A DNA stretch of 64,000 nucleotides from Paraburkholderia elongata (GCF_013177735.1 NZ_WOEZ01000146.1:21905-85904), one strand, 5' to 3'; shown: positions 25,151 through 34,629, counted from the first letter of the stretch. Numbers and translations: made by a program. The notes: generated by a model not told the origin, from the sequence alone.

Positions 25151-26116
25151 ATGACGATTCTCGGCATTGAACAGATTATTTACGGCGTGACGGATCTCGC
25201 CACCTGTCGGCGGTTTTTTGCCGACTGGGGTTTGAAAGAGACCGCGCACGACGAAACGCACGCACGCTTCGAAACGCTGAACGGCTGCACGATTCTTGCC
25301 GTCGATGCGAACGACCCGTCGCTGCCGCCCGCCTTCGAAGAAGGTCCGACGCTGCGTGAAGTAACGTGGGGCGTGGCAACGAAAGCCGAACTCGACGAAC
25401 TGCGCGGCCGCTTTGCAGGTCAACCGGGCCATTTCGAAACTGAAGACGCTGTGGGTTGTATCGATCCGAACGGCATGGCGATTCGCGTCGAAGTGACGCG
25501 CAAACGTGCGCTCGATATTCACGGTTCGCCGTCGAACGTGTGGGGCCAGACGCTGCGTGTCGATCAACCGTCGCCGATTTACGAACGTGCTGAACCGGTT
25601 GAAGTGGGTCACGTGGTGTTCTTCACGAATCAACTCGTGGAACAGGAAAAGTTTTACCAGGAACTGCTCGGCTTCGAAATGTCTGACCGTTATCCGGGAC
25701 GTGGCGCGTTCATGCGCTGCGCACCGCACGGCGGCCACCACGACATTTTCCTGCTGGCCTTGCCGGGTGGTAAGCGCGGTCTCAATCACGTGGCGTTCAC
25801 CGTGCGCGATATCCACGAAGTGTTTGGCGGCGGCATGCATATCAGCCGTTGCGGTTGGGATACGCAACTCGGTCCGGGACGTCATCCGGTGTCGTCGGCT
25901 TACTTCTGGTACTTCCAAAATCCGGCTGGCGGATTGATCGAGTACTACGCCGACGAAGACCAGCTCACGCCCGAATGGCAGCCTCGCGATTTCGAACCGG
26001 GTCCGACCGTGTTCGCCGAATGGGCGATCGACGGTGGTATCGACGGCAATACGCGTCGGCAGAAAAACGCGAAGGCGCCGGAAGGCAAGTTCATGACGGA
26101 GCGGAAAAATGACTGA
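25151..26116 (+). CDS. VOC-family extradiol-type dioxygenase
   Basis: A 321-residue protein with two VOC (glyoxalase/bleomycin) modules, residues 1-115 and 150-270. The C-terminal module keeps the extradiol metal triad: His154 in VEVGHVVFF, His213 in GLNHVAFTV and Glu264 in GLIEYYAD. HHDIFLL lies near residue 196. This is the layout of type I catechol 2,3-dioxygenases, which cleave a catechol next to the hydroxyls. The C-terminal 50 residues are longer and polar. ATG at 25151 follows AAGAGG. The end overlaps the reductase start. Confidence 0.85.
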   Translation: MTILGIEQIIYGVTDLATCRRFFADWGLKETAHDETHARFETLNGCTILAVDANDPSLPPAFEEGPTLREVTWGVATKAELDELRGRFAGQPGHFETEDAVGCIDPNGMAIRVEVTRKRALDIHGSPSNVWGQTLRVDQPSPIYERAEPVEVGHVVFFTNQLVEQEKFYQELLGFEMSDRYPGRGAFMRCAPHGGHHDIFLLALPGGKRGLNHVAFTVRDIHEVFGGGMHISRCGWDTQLGPGRHPVSSAYFWYFQNPAGGLIEYYADEDQLTPEWQPRDFEPGPTVFAEWAIDGGIDGNTRRQKNAKAPEGKFMTERKND

Positions 26117-27374
26117 CGCTGCTGCTGCAAAGGCTCAAGCCGCGCATGCCGGACTCGATGCGCCGCGCACGATCGTCGTGATCGGCGGCGGTCAGGCGGC
26201 GGGTTGGGTCGTGAAGACATTGCGCAAGGAAGGCTTCGACGGCCGCCTCGTGATGATCGCCGACGAGATTCATTTGCCGTACGAGCGCCCGCCGCTGTCG
26301 AAGGCGGTGCTCTCGGGTGAAGCCGATATCGAAACCGTGCGTCTTGTGACGCCCGACGATTTCGACGCGCTGAATGTCGAAGCATGGCAACCGGAGTACG
26401 CGACGTCGATCGATCGTGAACAACGCATTGTTCGCACGCAGTCGGGCCGTGAAGTGCAATACGACCGACTGGTGATTGCAACCGGCGGCGCGGCGCGCCG
26501 TTTGCCGGACGCGCTGGTGAAGACCTCGCACATCACCTATCTGCGCACGCTCGACGAAGCCGTCGTTTTGGGCGAACGCCTGCGTGCGAGCAAACGCGTA
26601 CTCGTCGTCGGCGGTGGTTGGATCGGTCTCGAAGTCGCCGCGACCGCGCGCAAGCTCGGCGTGGAAGCGACGGTAGTGGAAGGTGCGCCGCGTCTGTGCG
26701 CTCGCTCGTTGCCGCCGATGGTGTCGGATTTCCTGCTGCAACTGCATCGTGCGAATGGCGTTGACGTGCGTTTGCACGCATCGCTCGTCTCGATCGCGGA
26801 TCATCCGAATGACGCCAACCGCATTCGCGCAACGTTCGCTGACGGTTCCAAATTGGACGCCGATTTTGCGGTCGCCGGCGTCGGCCTCACGCCGCACACG
26901 GCACTGGCGGAAGCCGCGGGTATCAAGGTGGAAGACGGCATCGTCGTCGATCATTTCGGCGCGACCGACGACCCGCGCATCTTTGCATGCGGCGACGTGG
27001 CTAATCATCCGAGCGCGTGGTTGAAGCGCCGCGTGCGGCTCGAATCGTGGGCCAACGCGCAGAACCAGGCGATCTCGACGGCGAAAGCGTTACTCGGCAA
27101 TTTCGAACCGTATGCGGACATTCCGTGGTTCTGGTCCGACCAATACGACGTCAATCTGCAAATCCTCGGCGACATTCCGGGCGATGCGCAACTCGCTATA
27201 CGCGGTGATTTGTCGGGCAAACGCGCCACGCTTTTCTATCTGGAAGACGGCACGATTCGCGGCGTGATCGCTATTAACACTCCACGCGAGCTGAAATTGT
27301 CGCGCAAATGGATGAACCAGGGCCGAACCATCGACCTTGCCACCCTGACCGACGCCTCAACGGCACTTGCCTAA
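26109..27374 (+). CDS. FAD-dependent ferredoxin reductase
   Basis: A 421-residue flavoprotein of the ferredoxin-NAD+ reductase type found with Rieske oxygenases. GGGQAAG near residue 24 binds FAD and GGGWIGLEVAATARKLG near residue 165 binds NADH. ATGGAARRLP and the second FAD motif IFACGDVAN are conserved, as is the C-terminal WFWSDQYDVNLQILG. It should pass electrons from NADH to the Rieske ferredoxin at 15415. It overlaps the VOC gene by 8 bases. Confidence 0.92.
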   Translation: MTDAAAAKAQAAHAGLDAPRTIVVIGGGQAAGWVVKTLRKEGFDGRLVMIADEIHLPYERPPLSKAVLSGEADIETVRLVTPDDFDALNVEAWQPEYATSIDREQRIVRTQSGREVQYDRLVIATGGAARRLPDALVKTSHITYLRTLDEAVVLGERLRASKRVLVVGGGWIGLEVAATARKLGVEATVVEGAPRLCARSLPPMVSDFLLQLHRANGVDVRLHASLVSIADHPNDANRIRATFADGSKLDADFAVAGVGLTPHTALAEAAGIKVEDGIVVDHFGATDDPRIFACGDVANHPSAWLKRRVRLESWANAQNQAISTAKALLGNFEPYADIPWFWSDQYDVNLQILGDIPGDAQLAIRGDLSGKRATLFYLEDGTIRGVIAINTPRELKLSRKWMNQGRTIDLATLTDASTALA

Positions 27375-27399
27375 CCATACCTACGGACGGCACCACGGC

Positions 27400-28803
27400 A
27401 TGAGAACCATCGACAACACCATAGGGGACCGCAGCAGCGCCGGTGTCTCAGGCCCCGTGACCCGGGGCTCGATCATCGCGCGTCTCGAACGCTTGCCGAA
27501 GAATGCGATGCAGGTGCGCGCGCGCATACTGATCGGTCTCGCGACGTTCTTCGACGGCTTCGACGTGATCGCGATCGCGGCCACGCTGCCGATCCTGATT
27601 GCGAAATGGCATCTGACGCCGTGGGAAATCGGCTTCCTGATCGGCTCCGGTTCGGTCGGGCAGTTGATCGGCGCGTTCGTATTCCCGTGGTACGCGGAGC
27701 GCAAAGGTCGCGTGAAGGCGATTGCGCTGAGTTCGGGGATCATCGGTATTACGAGTATTGCGTGCGGTTTTGCGCCGACCTTCGCGGCGTTTGTCGTGCT
27801 GCGTGTGATTCAAGGGCTCGGGCTCGGCGGCGAATTGCCGGTGGCCGCGACCTATATCAACGAGATCAGCCGTGCGCATGGTCGTGGCCGTTTCGTGCTG
27901 TTGTATGAAATCGTTTTTCCGGTTGGTTTGCTCGCATCGAACGCGTTGGGTGCATGGATCGTGCCGCGTTTCGGCTGGCAGGCGATGTACTTTATCGGCG
28001 GCATGCCGTTGATCCTGTTCTTCGTGCTGCGCAAGCTGGTGCCGGAATCGCCGCGCTGGCTCGCCGAACGCGAACGGATGGCCGATGCCGATGCAGCCGT
28101 GCATGCTTTCGAACGCGCTGTGAAGGGTTCGCTGCCGCCGGTCGCCAATGCGGCCGAATTTGAAGCGATGGCCAATCGTCATCCGAAGCGCCGCATGAGC
28201 GACCTGTTCGGGCCGGCGTATCTGAAGCGCACGATGGCTGTGGCGATGCTGTGGATTACGTGCGGCTTCATTCAGTACGGTCTGTCGACCTGGCTGCCAA
28301 CGATCTATCGCACCGTATATCACGCGCCGCTGCAGTTGGCGTTGAATCTGGCGGTGGCGGCTTCGGTGCTGGGCGTGGTGGGCTCGCTGACCTGTGCGTT
28401 GCTGGTCGACAAGGTGGGTCGCAAGCCGATCATCAATTTGTCGTTCTTGGCGTGCGCGTTGTCGCTGTTGCTGGCGGGTGTGTTCCACAATTCGTCCGTG
28501 TATGTGGTGGCGACGTGCTGTGCGTTCTCGCTCGGTTTCCTCGCTTGTGGCTTCATCACCGCGTATGTGTACACGCCGGAGTTGTATCCGACGAGTATCC
28601 GTGCGATGGGCTGCGGTGTGGGCGGCGCGTGGCTGAAGGTGGCGGCGATCTTCGCGCCGGCCATCGTGTCGAAGACGATGATCGGCGGCAATCTGCAGGT
28701 GGCGTTTTATATTCTCGCGGCTGTGCCGTTCATGGCGGCGATCGCAGTGCACTTTCTTGGGATTGAGACCAAGGGCAAGGTGCTGGAGCAGCTCGAGGCT
28801 TGA
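27400..28803 (+). CDS. MFS transporter, aromatic acid:H+ symporter (AAHS)-like
   Basis: A 467-residue major-facilitator permease with about 12 membrane spans. The AAHS-type signature DGFDVIAIAATLPIL appears in the first span (the Asp is functionally important in PcaK and BenK). The loop 2-3 motif is WYAERKGRVKAIAL, and loop 8-9 holds LLVDKVGRKPI. It starts at ATG 27400; a TTG at 27367 is also in frame. As the last gene of the operon it would import the substrate, probably an aromatic acid. A strong terminator follows at 28867. Confidence 0.9.
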   Translation: MRTIDNTIGDRSSAGVSGPVTRGSIIARLERLPKNAMQVRARILIGLATFFDGFDVIAIAATLPILIAKWHLTPWEIGFLIGSGSVGQLIGAFVFPWYAERKGRVKAIALSSGIIGITSIACGFAPTFAAFVVLRVIQGLGLGGELPVAATYINEISRAHGRGRFVLLYEIVFPVGLLASNALGAWIVPRFGWQAMYFIGGMPLILFFVLRKLVPESPRWLAERERMADADAAVHAFERAVKGSLPPVANAAEFEAMANRHPKRRMSDLFGPAYLKRTMAVAMLWITCGFIQYGLSTWLPTIYRTVYHAPLQLALNLAVAASVLGVVGSLTCALLVDKVGRKPIINLSFLACALSLLLAGVFHNSSVYVVATCCAFSLGFLACGFITAYVYTPELYPTSIRAMGCGVGGAWLKVAAIFAPAIVSKTMIGGNLQVAFYILAAVPFMAAIAVHFLGIETKGKVLEQLEA

Positions 28804-28866
28804 TGTCTTTTAGCGTGTGATGAGTTTGGTGGGCGGTTGATGTAGTACCGCAATGGCAGGAAGGCG

Positions 28867-28900
28867 AAGGGCGCACTGGGTGGTGCGCCCTTTGCTTTTT
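28867..28900 (+). terminator. Rho-independent terminator of the catabolic operon
   Basis: A perfect 10-bp stem (AAGGGCGCAC with GTGCGCCCTT, 28867-28876 and 28883-28892) with a 6-base loop is followed by TGCTTTTT. It lies 64 bases after the MFS stop. Confidence 0.85.
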
Positions 28901-28950
28901 GGGTTAGCCGTTTCCCTTTCCGCATGCAAACTTGAGCCGCGTGCGGTGTA

Positions 28951-29412
28951 TCACAAGGCCTTGCGATAAACCACGAAGCCAGAGCGTTCCGCAACCTTGT
29001 CGTACAACTTCATCGCCGTGTGATTCGTTTCATGCGTCTGCCAGTAGACCCGCTGCAAACCGTCAGCCTTGGCTCGCGCATACACCGCTTCGATCAGTGC
29101 ACGGCCGACCCCTTTGCCGCGCTCCGCTTCCCGCGTGTAGAGATCTTGCAGATAGCAGGTCGGCGCCACCATGGTGGTGTGACGGTGATACAGAAAGTGC
29201 ACGAGGCCGAGCAACTGGCCGTTGCGTTCGGCGACCATCGCATGCATTGGCTCGTAGCCGTCGAAGAAACGCCCCCACGTGACCTGCGTGATCTCGCGCG
29301 GCAATGCCGTTTCGCCCGAGCGGCCGTAGAACGCGTTGTACGCGTCCCACAGCGGCAGCCAGGCGTCGAAGTCGGCGGGCGTGACGGGGCGGATTTGAAT
29401 CTCTTCGGACAT
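28951..29412 (-). CDS. GNAT-family N-acetyltransferase
   Basis: A 153-residue GNAT acetyltransferase. The acetyl-CoA pyrophosphate loop is ERGKGVGRALIEAV (about residues 96-109), preceded by the YLQDLYTR strand. The C-terminal region is VYWQTHETNHTAMKLYDKVAERSGFVVYRK. It transfers acetyl from acetyl-CoA to an unidentified amine. The gene is single and convergent with the catabolic operon; the terminator at 28867 separates them. Confidence 0.88.
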   Translation of the reverse strand: MSEEIQIRPVTPADFDAWLPLWDAYNAFYGRSGETALPREITQVTWGRFFDGYEPMHAMVAERNGQLLGLVHFLYHRHTTMVAPTCYLQDLYTREAERGKGVGRALIEAVYARAKADGLQRVYWQTHETNHTAMKLYDKVAERSGFVVYRKAL

Positions 29413-29542
29413 GGGTGTGGCTCCTTCTGTGGTTATGGTTGCGGGCGAGTGGATCGCCGCTGCTATGGCTGAGTCGAACAGGCGTAGATGGCTGCGCTAA
29501 ACGTCAGCATAAGAAATTTGTGGCACCATTGTTAGTTCCACG

Positions 29543-31069
29543 ATGCGACCAGAATTTGGAGCCACGAATTTGGACTACGGTCTGTTGATGTCGAACGTCG
29601 AGCGCGCAATGGGTGGGCGCAAGCTCACGCAGCAGGACTTGCTCTACGAGAGTCTGCGCCGCGCGATTCTCGATGGCGATATCCGCCACGGCAGCCGCCT
29701 TCTTGCTACACGAGCGCTCGCCGAACAATTGGGCATTGCGCGCAACTCGGTGCTCTATGCCTACGAACGGCTTACCGAAGAGGGCTTCATCACGGCGAGC
29801 CGGCATGGTTCTATCGTCAGCATGGTGAGCGGTTCAGGTGCTTCGATCGCCGCAGCAAGCGGCAGCATGCAGGCGCCTGAAAACCGCCTTTCGCGCCGCG
29901 TCGCCGATCTGCCGCGCGAACGCACGAGTCCCGACGACCCCACGCCGTTTCGTCCCGGCGTGCCTGCGCTCGATGAATTCCCGCTCGCGCAATGGCGTGC
30001 CTCGATGGAGCGCGCATGGCGCTCGGTCGAGCCGGGCGAACTCGGTTACGGCAACAACGCCGGGCACCCCGCATTGCGCCGCTCGATTGCGGAATACGTG
30101 CGCGTGTCGCGCGGCGTGCGGTGTTCGGCGGAGCAGGTGTTCATCACCTCGGGCACGCAGGCGAGTCTCGATCTATGCGCCTGCATGCTGGCCGACCCCG
30201 GCGATAGCGTGTGGGTCGAGGACCCCGGCTATCACGGCGCGAAGGCTGCGTTTCAGGCCGCCGGGTTGCAACTGGTGCCGATTCCCGTCGACGCCGCCGG
30301 CATGGCGCCGACGCCCGATCACTGGGAACAAACGCCGCCACGCCTGATGTACATCACGCCCTCGCATCAATATCCGCTCGGCAGCGTGTTGAGCCTGGAG
30401 CGGCGCTGGTCGATCATCGAGAACGCGGTGGCGCGCGGCGCGTGGATCATCGAAGACGACTACGACAGCGAACTGCGTCACAGCGGTCCACCGTTGCCGT
30501 CGATCCAGGGCTTGGCGGCCGACACGCCGGTGATTTACCTCGGCACCTTCAGCAAGACGATGTTCCCGGCGCTGCGTATGGGCTTCATGGTCGTGCCGGC
30601 GCACCTCGTCGCCGACATCGACGAGGCGCTCAGCGAGATCGCACGGCAAGGGCGCGTGGCCGAACAGATCGCGTTGGCGGATTTCATCGACAGTGGGAAA
30701 TATGCGCGGCATCTGCGGCGCATGCGGCGTCTCTATCAGCAGCGCCGCACCGCAATGGTGAATGCGATCGAGCGGCATATGGGCGACCTGGTGACGGTCT
30801 CCGCCGATGGTGGCGGCATGCATCTGACGGTGCGGCTCGATGCGCCTCTGCACGACCAGGACGTGAGCGCAGCGACGCGTAAGCACGGTTTGCATATCGC
30901 TGCGCTCAGTGCGTTTTGTCAGCCACCTGCTAAAAACGCCGCGCACTACAACGGCTTCATGCTCGGCTATGCAGGCATCAAACCGCACGAAGCAGACGCG
31001 CTGGTGGCGCGACTCGCCGACGTGGTGCGTGGACTGGACCGCGAACGTCTTATTGTTATGAAGAAATAA
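29543..31069 (+). CDS. MocR/GntR-type PLP-dependent regulator
   Basis: A 508-residue fusion. The N-terminal GntR winged helix-turn-helix (about residues 30-95, LYESLRRAILDGDIRHGSRL...ALAEQLGIARNSVLYAYERLTEEGF) is joined by a linker to an aminotransferase class I-like domain (130-500). The PLP lysine is in YLGTFSKTMFPALRMG. This is the MocR family, whose members (PdxR, GabR) use PLP to sense vitamin B6 or amino compounds. A shorter start at ATG 29588 (MSNVERAMGG) is possible. It ends 3 bases from the convergent FAD oxidoreductase. Confidence 0.9.
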   Translation: MRPEFGATNLDYGLLMSNVERAMGGRKLTQQDLLYESLRRAILDGDIRHGSRLLATRALAEQLGIARNSVLYAYERLTEEGFITASRHGSIVSMVSGSGASIAAASGSMQAPENRLSRRVADLPRERTSPDDPTPFRPGVPALDEFPLAQWRASMERAWRSVEPGELGYGNNAGHPALRRSIAEYVRVSRGVRCSAEQVFITSGTQASLDLCACMLADPGDSVWVEDPGYHGAKAAFQAAGLQLVPIPVDAAGMAPTPDHWEQTPPRLMYITPSHQYPLGSVLSLERRWSIIENAVARGAWIIEDDYDSELRHSGPPLPSIQGLAADTPVIYLGTFSKTMFPALRMGFMVVPAHLVADIDEALSEIARQGRVAEQIALADFIDSGKYARHLRRMRRLYQQRRTAMVNAIERHMGDLVTVSADGGGMHLTVRLDAPLHDQDVSAATRKHGLHIAALSAFCQPPAKNAAHYNGFMLGYAGIKPHEADALVARLADVVRGLDRERLIVMKK

Positions 31070-31071
31070 AA

Positions 31072-32175
31072 CTAGACCGTTTCCGCCCTGAGCCAACGCG
31101 CGAGTGTCGCGTCGTCATCGGTATCCAGCGCTTGCGCGACCCGGCGCCCGACTGCCGCGCCGAATTTATAGCCGTGGCCCGAGCATGCCGACACCACCAG
31201 CGTGTTGCCGAGGCGCTTCGAAAAAAAGCGTGTGTCCGCGGTAAACGTGTAAGCGCAGGTTTTTACTTCGGTAACCGTATATTCCCCGATGCGGCTGAAC
31301 GGCGGTGAAAACAACCGGCGCAGACTGTCGCCTTCTCCGGGCGCCGCGACACGATTGGCGTCAGGATCCGGTGCGCGTGATCTGTGCACACCGGCACCGA
31401 ACTTCAGGCCGACACCGTCGATCGGCGGCAGCACGTAACCGCCGCTATCTCCACCAATATCGACGATAGCGGGCGCATTCGACCATGCGTCCTCCAGATC
31501 CGCGGGCGGCTCCATATAGGCGACCGCGTTGCGATAAGTCATCAGGTTTTCAGCGAGCGCTGGGAACAGTTGCAGCGTCCACGCGCCAGCGGTGACCACG
31601 AGCCGGTCGGCGCGGATGATGGTGTCGTCCTCGATCCGCACGGAGGCCGCATGCGCGTCGACTGCGAGCACCTTGGCGTGAGTGCGAATCTCCGCGCCGC
31701 GCATCTTGAGCCACGCTTTCATGTCGCGTGCGATGCGTTCGCTAAACAGCGCACCGCCATCGTGATCGAGGTAGGCGTAGCGAAACGTGGCGGGATCGAG
31801 AAACGGATAACGCTCGGCCGCTTCGTGCGGGTCGAGCTGTTCATACTCGAATTTCATCCGCTCGAGGCCGGCGCGGAACAGCTCGGCGCCATCGCCTGCG
31901 CGTTGCGAAATGCCGAGCACGCCGCAGTTCTCATAGTGGGATACGCCCAGGTCATTCCACAGCAGATCCCAACTATCGAACGCCTCGGCGATGGTGCGTG
32001 CGTAGCCGTCGGCATCGCCATAGGCGCGACGGATCATACGATGCTGGTCGCCCGAGGCGGCGAGTGGATTCGGAATCGAGCCCTGCTCGATCAGCGTGAT
32101 GTCGTGTCCCAGCTTCGCGAGAGACCACGCCGTGCTCAAGCCAGCGATACCCGCGCCTACGATTGTCACCCGCAT
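31072..32175 (-). CDS. FAD-dependent amino-acid oxidase-like oxidoreductase (DAO family)
   Basis: A 367-residue flavoprotein of the D-amino-acid oxidase/sarcosine oxidase family. The N-terminal FAD motif is GAGIAGLSTAWSLAKLGHDITLIE (residues 7-30), and the C-terminal FAD contact is VSACSGHGYKFGAAVGRRVA. SGDQHRMIRRAYGD near residue 43 resembles the sarcosine-oxidase substrate region. It should oxidise an amine or amino acid with release of peroxide. It is convergent with MocR, which may be a coincidence or a functional pair. Confidence 0.85.
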   Translation of the reverse strand: MRVTIVGAGIAGLSTAWSLAKLGHDITLIEQGSIPNPLAASGDQHRMIRRAYGDADGYARTIAEAFDSWDLLWNDLGVSHYENCGVLGISQRAGDGAELFRAGLERMKFEYEQLDPHEAAERYPFLDPATFRYAYLDHDGGALFSERIARDMKAWLKMRGAEIRTHAKVLAVDAHAASVRIEDDTIIRADRLVVTAGAWTLQLFPALAENLMTYRNAVAYMEPPADLEDAWSNAPAIVDIGGDSGGYVLPPIDGVGLKFGAGVHRSRAPDPDANRVAAPGEGDSLRRLFSPPFSRIGEYTVTEVKTCAYTFTADTRFFSKRLGNTLVVSACSGHGYKFGAAVGRRVAQALDTDDDATLARWLRAETV

Positions 32176-32320
32176 GCCGTCGTCCCCCGAGTCGATGTAT
32201 CCGGGTCAGAGTCTAGCAGTGGGAAAAATAAATCGGTACGTGTTCTAGCGAATCGCCACGCGAGCGCGGGGTCGATCCGGAGTGCTACCAGGCAGACGGT
32301 GGTCTCCGCGCGCCGCCGTA

Positions 32321-32524
32321 TCAGTGTTTGAGCTTCGACGCTAGGCGGAGCTGGTCGCGTACTTTCTTCGCGGCGAACAGCGGCACGTAATCGAACACAC
32401 GCGCTTCGTGCCGGTAGTCGGCCAGTGTGTCTGCGTACATCTTCGAGACCATTTCCGTGGGCGTGTCGGTTTCCTCTGCGATACTTTTCACCACTTCGTC
32501 GACGTTAGGCTCGGGTTGGGACAT
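32321..32524 (-). CDS. DUF3562 family small protein
   Basis: A 67-residue protein of the DUF3562 type found in Burkholderiaceae. It starts MSQPEPNVDEVVKSIAEETDTP and continues VSKMYADTLADYRHEARVFDYVPLFAAKKVRDQLR. It is helical and without a signal. The upstream frame to 32635 adds residues with no coding character, so I start at ATG 32524, where TCCGG/GGAGA is on the minus strand. Function is unknown. Confidence 0.75.
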   Translation of the reverse strand: MSQPEPNVDEVVKSIAEETDTPTEMVSKMYADTLADYRHEARVFDYVPLFAAKKVRDQLRLASKLKH

Positions 32525-32722
32525 GGATATCTCCGGGGCAAGCGGGGTGGACAAGCGGATTGCCAGTCGGGGTTGCCATGAACAGGCGCGCACAACCGGA
32601 GTTTCATTACAGGATGCGATTGGCCGTGATGCCAATTGAATCGGTCTATCGTATGAACCGTTCCACAGAGATTTTTGTCTTGCACTGCCGCAAGCGCCCG
32701 CGCCGCGCGACGATGCGGGAAA

Positions 32723-33787
32723 TCAATGCTTATGCCGGTGATGAATATCCGGGAAATGCGCGTGCGCATGGGTGATCGGCGCATGCGAATGCGGATGGGT
32801 GTGCGGCTCGTCGCCGTCCCACGCGAAGTCGTGCTCGTGCTGGTGATGCGCGTCGTGCCGATGACGATGCGTGTGGTCCAGCGGGGCGTGCGTATGCGGA
32901 TGCTCGTGACGTTCGCGAATGTGCAGCCAGACACCCAGGGTCATCAGGGCCGCGGCCACCCAGAACAGCAGCGGCGGCATCTCCGGCCACAGCAACCACG
33001 ACAACGTCACCCCAAATAGCGGCGCGACCGAGAAATAAGCGCCGGTACGCGCGGTGCCGAGATTGCGCAGCGCGACGACGAACAGCACGAGACTCACGCC
33101 GTAGCCCGCGAATCCCGTCAGCATGGCGAGCGCGACGGTCGCGGCCTTGGGCCATGCTGCACCAAGAGTGAGCGCGAGCGTCACGTTGACCGAACCGGCC
33201 ACGAGCCCTTTTATGCAGGCAATGAACATGGCATCGTGAGTCGACACCTTGCGTGTGAGATTGTTGTCGACCGCCCAGCACGCGCAGGCGCCGACCAGCA
33301 GCAGCGTGCCGGGCGGCAGGCCGGCCGCGCCAGGCTGCCACGACAATGCCACGCCGCCCGCGACGATCGCGGCCATGCCCAGGAACACCTGAATATCGAC
33401 GTTCTCGCGAAACACGATCCACGCGATCAGCGCGGTAAATACGCCTTCGAGATTCAACAGCAGCGAACCGGTGGCGGCCGGCGTCGTCTTCAGACCCAGC
33501 ATTAACAGCGCCGGCCCCACGACGCCGCCGGCCGCGATCGCGCCGGCGAGCCACGGCACCTCGCGCAGCGGGAAGCGGTTGTGATTGACTGGTTGCCCGT
33601 CCGCGTGACCTTTCAGGCGGCGCGCCAGAATCACGGCGGCAAGGCCGGTGCCGCTGCCGAGGTAGAACAGTCCGGCCAGCAGAAACGGCGACAGCGAGCC
33701 GAGCAGCGCCTTGGCAAGCGGGGTAGTCGCGCCGAACAGGGCGGCGGCGAGCAGAGCGGTGAAAGCTGCGTTGAAGCGAGTAGACAT
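32723..33787 (-). CDS. DMT-family permease (EamA-type) with histidine-rich tail
   Basis: A 354-residue membrane protein. Residues 1-290 hold about ten spans in two EamA repeats (MSTRFNAAFTALLAAALFGATTPLAKALL at the start, WIVFRENVDIQVFLGMAAIVAGG and LLWPEMPPLLFWVAAALMTLGVWL at the repeat ends). The last 65 residues are a cytoplasmic tail with more than 20 His, mixed with Asp and Glu. Such tails bind Ni, Zn or Co and are found in metal exporters. Whether the permease moves metal or the tail only senses it is not known. The start at ATG 33787 lines up with the first repeat. Confidence 0.85.
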   Translation of the reverse strand: MSTRFNAAFTALLAAALFGATTPLAKALLGSLSPFLLAGLFYLGSGTGLAAVILARRLKGHADGQPVNHNRFPLREVPWLAGAIAAGGVVGPALLMLGLKTTPAATGSLLLNLEGVFTALIAWIVFRENVDIQVFLGMAAIVAGGVALSWQPGAAGLPPGTLLLVGACACWAVDNNLTRKVSTHDAMFIACIKGLVAGSVNVTLALTLGAAWPKAATVALAMLTGFAGYGVSLVLFVVALRNLGTARTGAYFSVAPLFGVTLSWLLWPEMPPLLFWVAAALMTLGVWLHIRERHEHPHTHAPLDHTHRHRHDAHHQHEHDFAWDGDEPHTHPHSHAPITHAHAHFPDIHHRHKH

Positions 33788-34029
33788 AAACGGAAAATTC
33801 GGTGGGTGCGGGCGTTGCCGACACGATACCGCCATCGGGCCGCGGACGCCTAGCTTCGTTGAACAGGCGGTCGCATCCAGCGTTTCGCAACTACGCCGAC
33901 TATGCGATGACGGCTCCGTTTCAGGATGGGCTCGCGCGCCTGCTTGAACTCGGCCACCGCCGGCGTTGCGCGGTGATGTGCTCGGAAGCGGTATGGTGGC
34001 GGTAACCGAATCCTGATCCGCGCCGTGGT

Positions 34030-34629
34030 ATGAACGTAAGGAAACCCATTTTACTGAACACGTTGTTGGATGACATCCGCGCCTGTACGGTGTGCGCGCC
34101 AGTGCTGCCGCACGCACCGCGGCCGGTCGTCGTGGCGTCGGCTGATTCGCGCATTCTGATCATCGGCCAGGCGCCCGGCGCGCGAGTGCATGCTTCGGGC
34201 ATTCCATGGAGCGATGCGAGTGGTGCGCGTTTGCGCGACTGGCTCGAGGTCTCGGACGAGACCTTCTACGACGCCTCGAAATTTGCGATCGTACCGATGG
34301 GTTTCTGCTTTCCGGGAAAAGGCGCGAGTGGCGATTTGCCGCCGAGGCCCGAATGCGCCGCGCATTGGCATCAGGCCTTGCTTGCCCAATTGCGCGAGGT
34401 GCGGCTCACGTTGCTGATTGGCCAATACGCGCAGCGCTATGGTCTTGGTGACGCGTTCGGGCCAACGCTCACCGATACGCTGCTGCGCTGGCGGGAATAT
34501 GGCCCCAACGTGATGCCGCTTCCACATCCATCGCCGCGCAATGTCGCCTGGTTCAAACGTAATCCGTGGTTCGAAGCGGAGGTGTTGCCGACTTTGCGGA
34601 CTCGGGTTGCAGCGGCGCTCCAGGATTGA
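34030..34629 (+). CDS. Uracil-DNA glycosylase family protein
   Basis: A 199-residue protein. Motif I region is IIGQAPGARVHASGIPWSDASG (about residues 41-62). FCFPGKG in the middle and LPHPSPRN near residue 160 (motif II) place it in the UDG superfamily, close to family 4/5-like or DUF-type members. N-terminal Cys residues (CTVCAP) could be part of an iron-sulfur site, but only two of the usual four are apparent. It should remove uracil or a related base from DNA. It is divergent from the permease, and its start does not overlap it. Confidence 0.8.
   Translation: MNVRKPILLNTLLDDIRACTVCAPVLPHAPRPVVVASADSRILIIGQAPGARVHASGIPWSDASGARLRDWLEVSDETFYDASKFAIVPMGFCFPGKGASGDLPPRPECAAHWHQALLAQLREVRLTLLIGQYAQRYGLGDAFGPTLTDTLLRWREYGPNVMPLPHPSPRNVAWFKRNPWFEAEVLPTLRTRVAAALQD

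Noticed and set aside
33788..34117. 110-residue N-terminal extension of the DMT permease
   Set aside because: Low-complexity Arg/Ser/Pro sequence overlapping the divergent glycosylase start; the first membrane repeat starts at ATG 33787.
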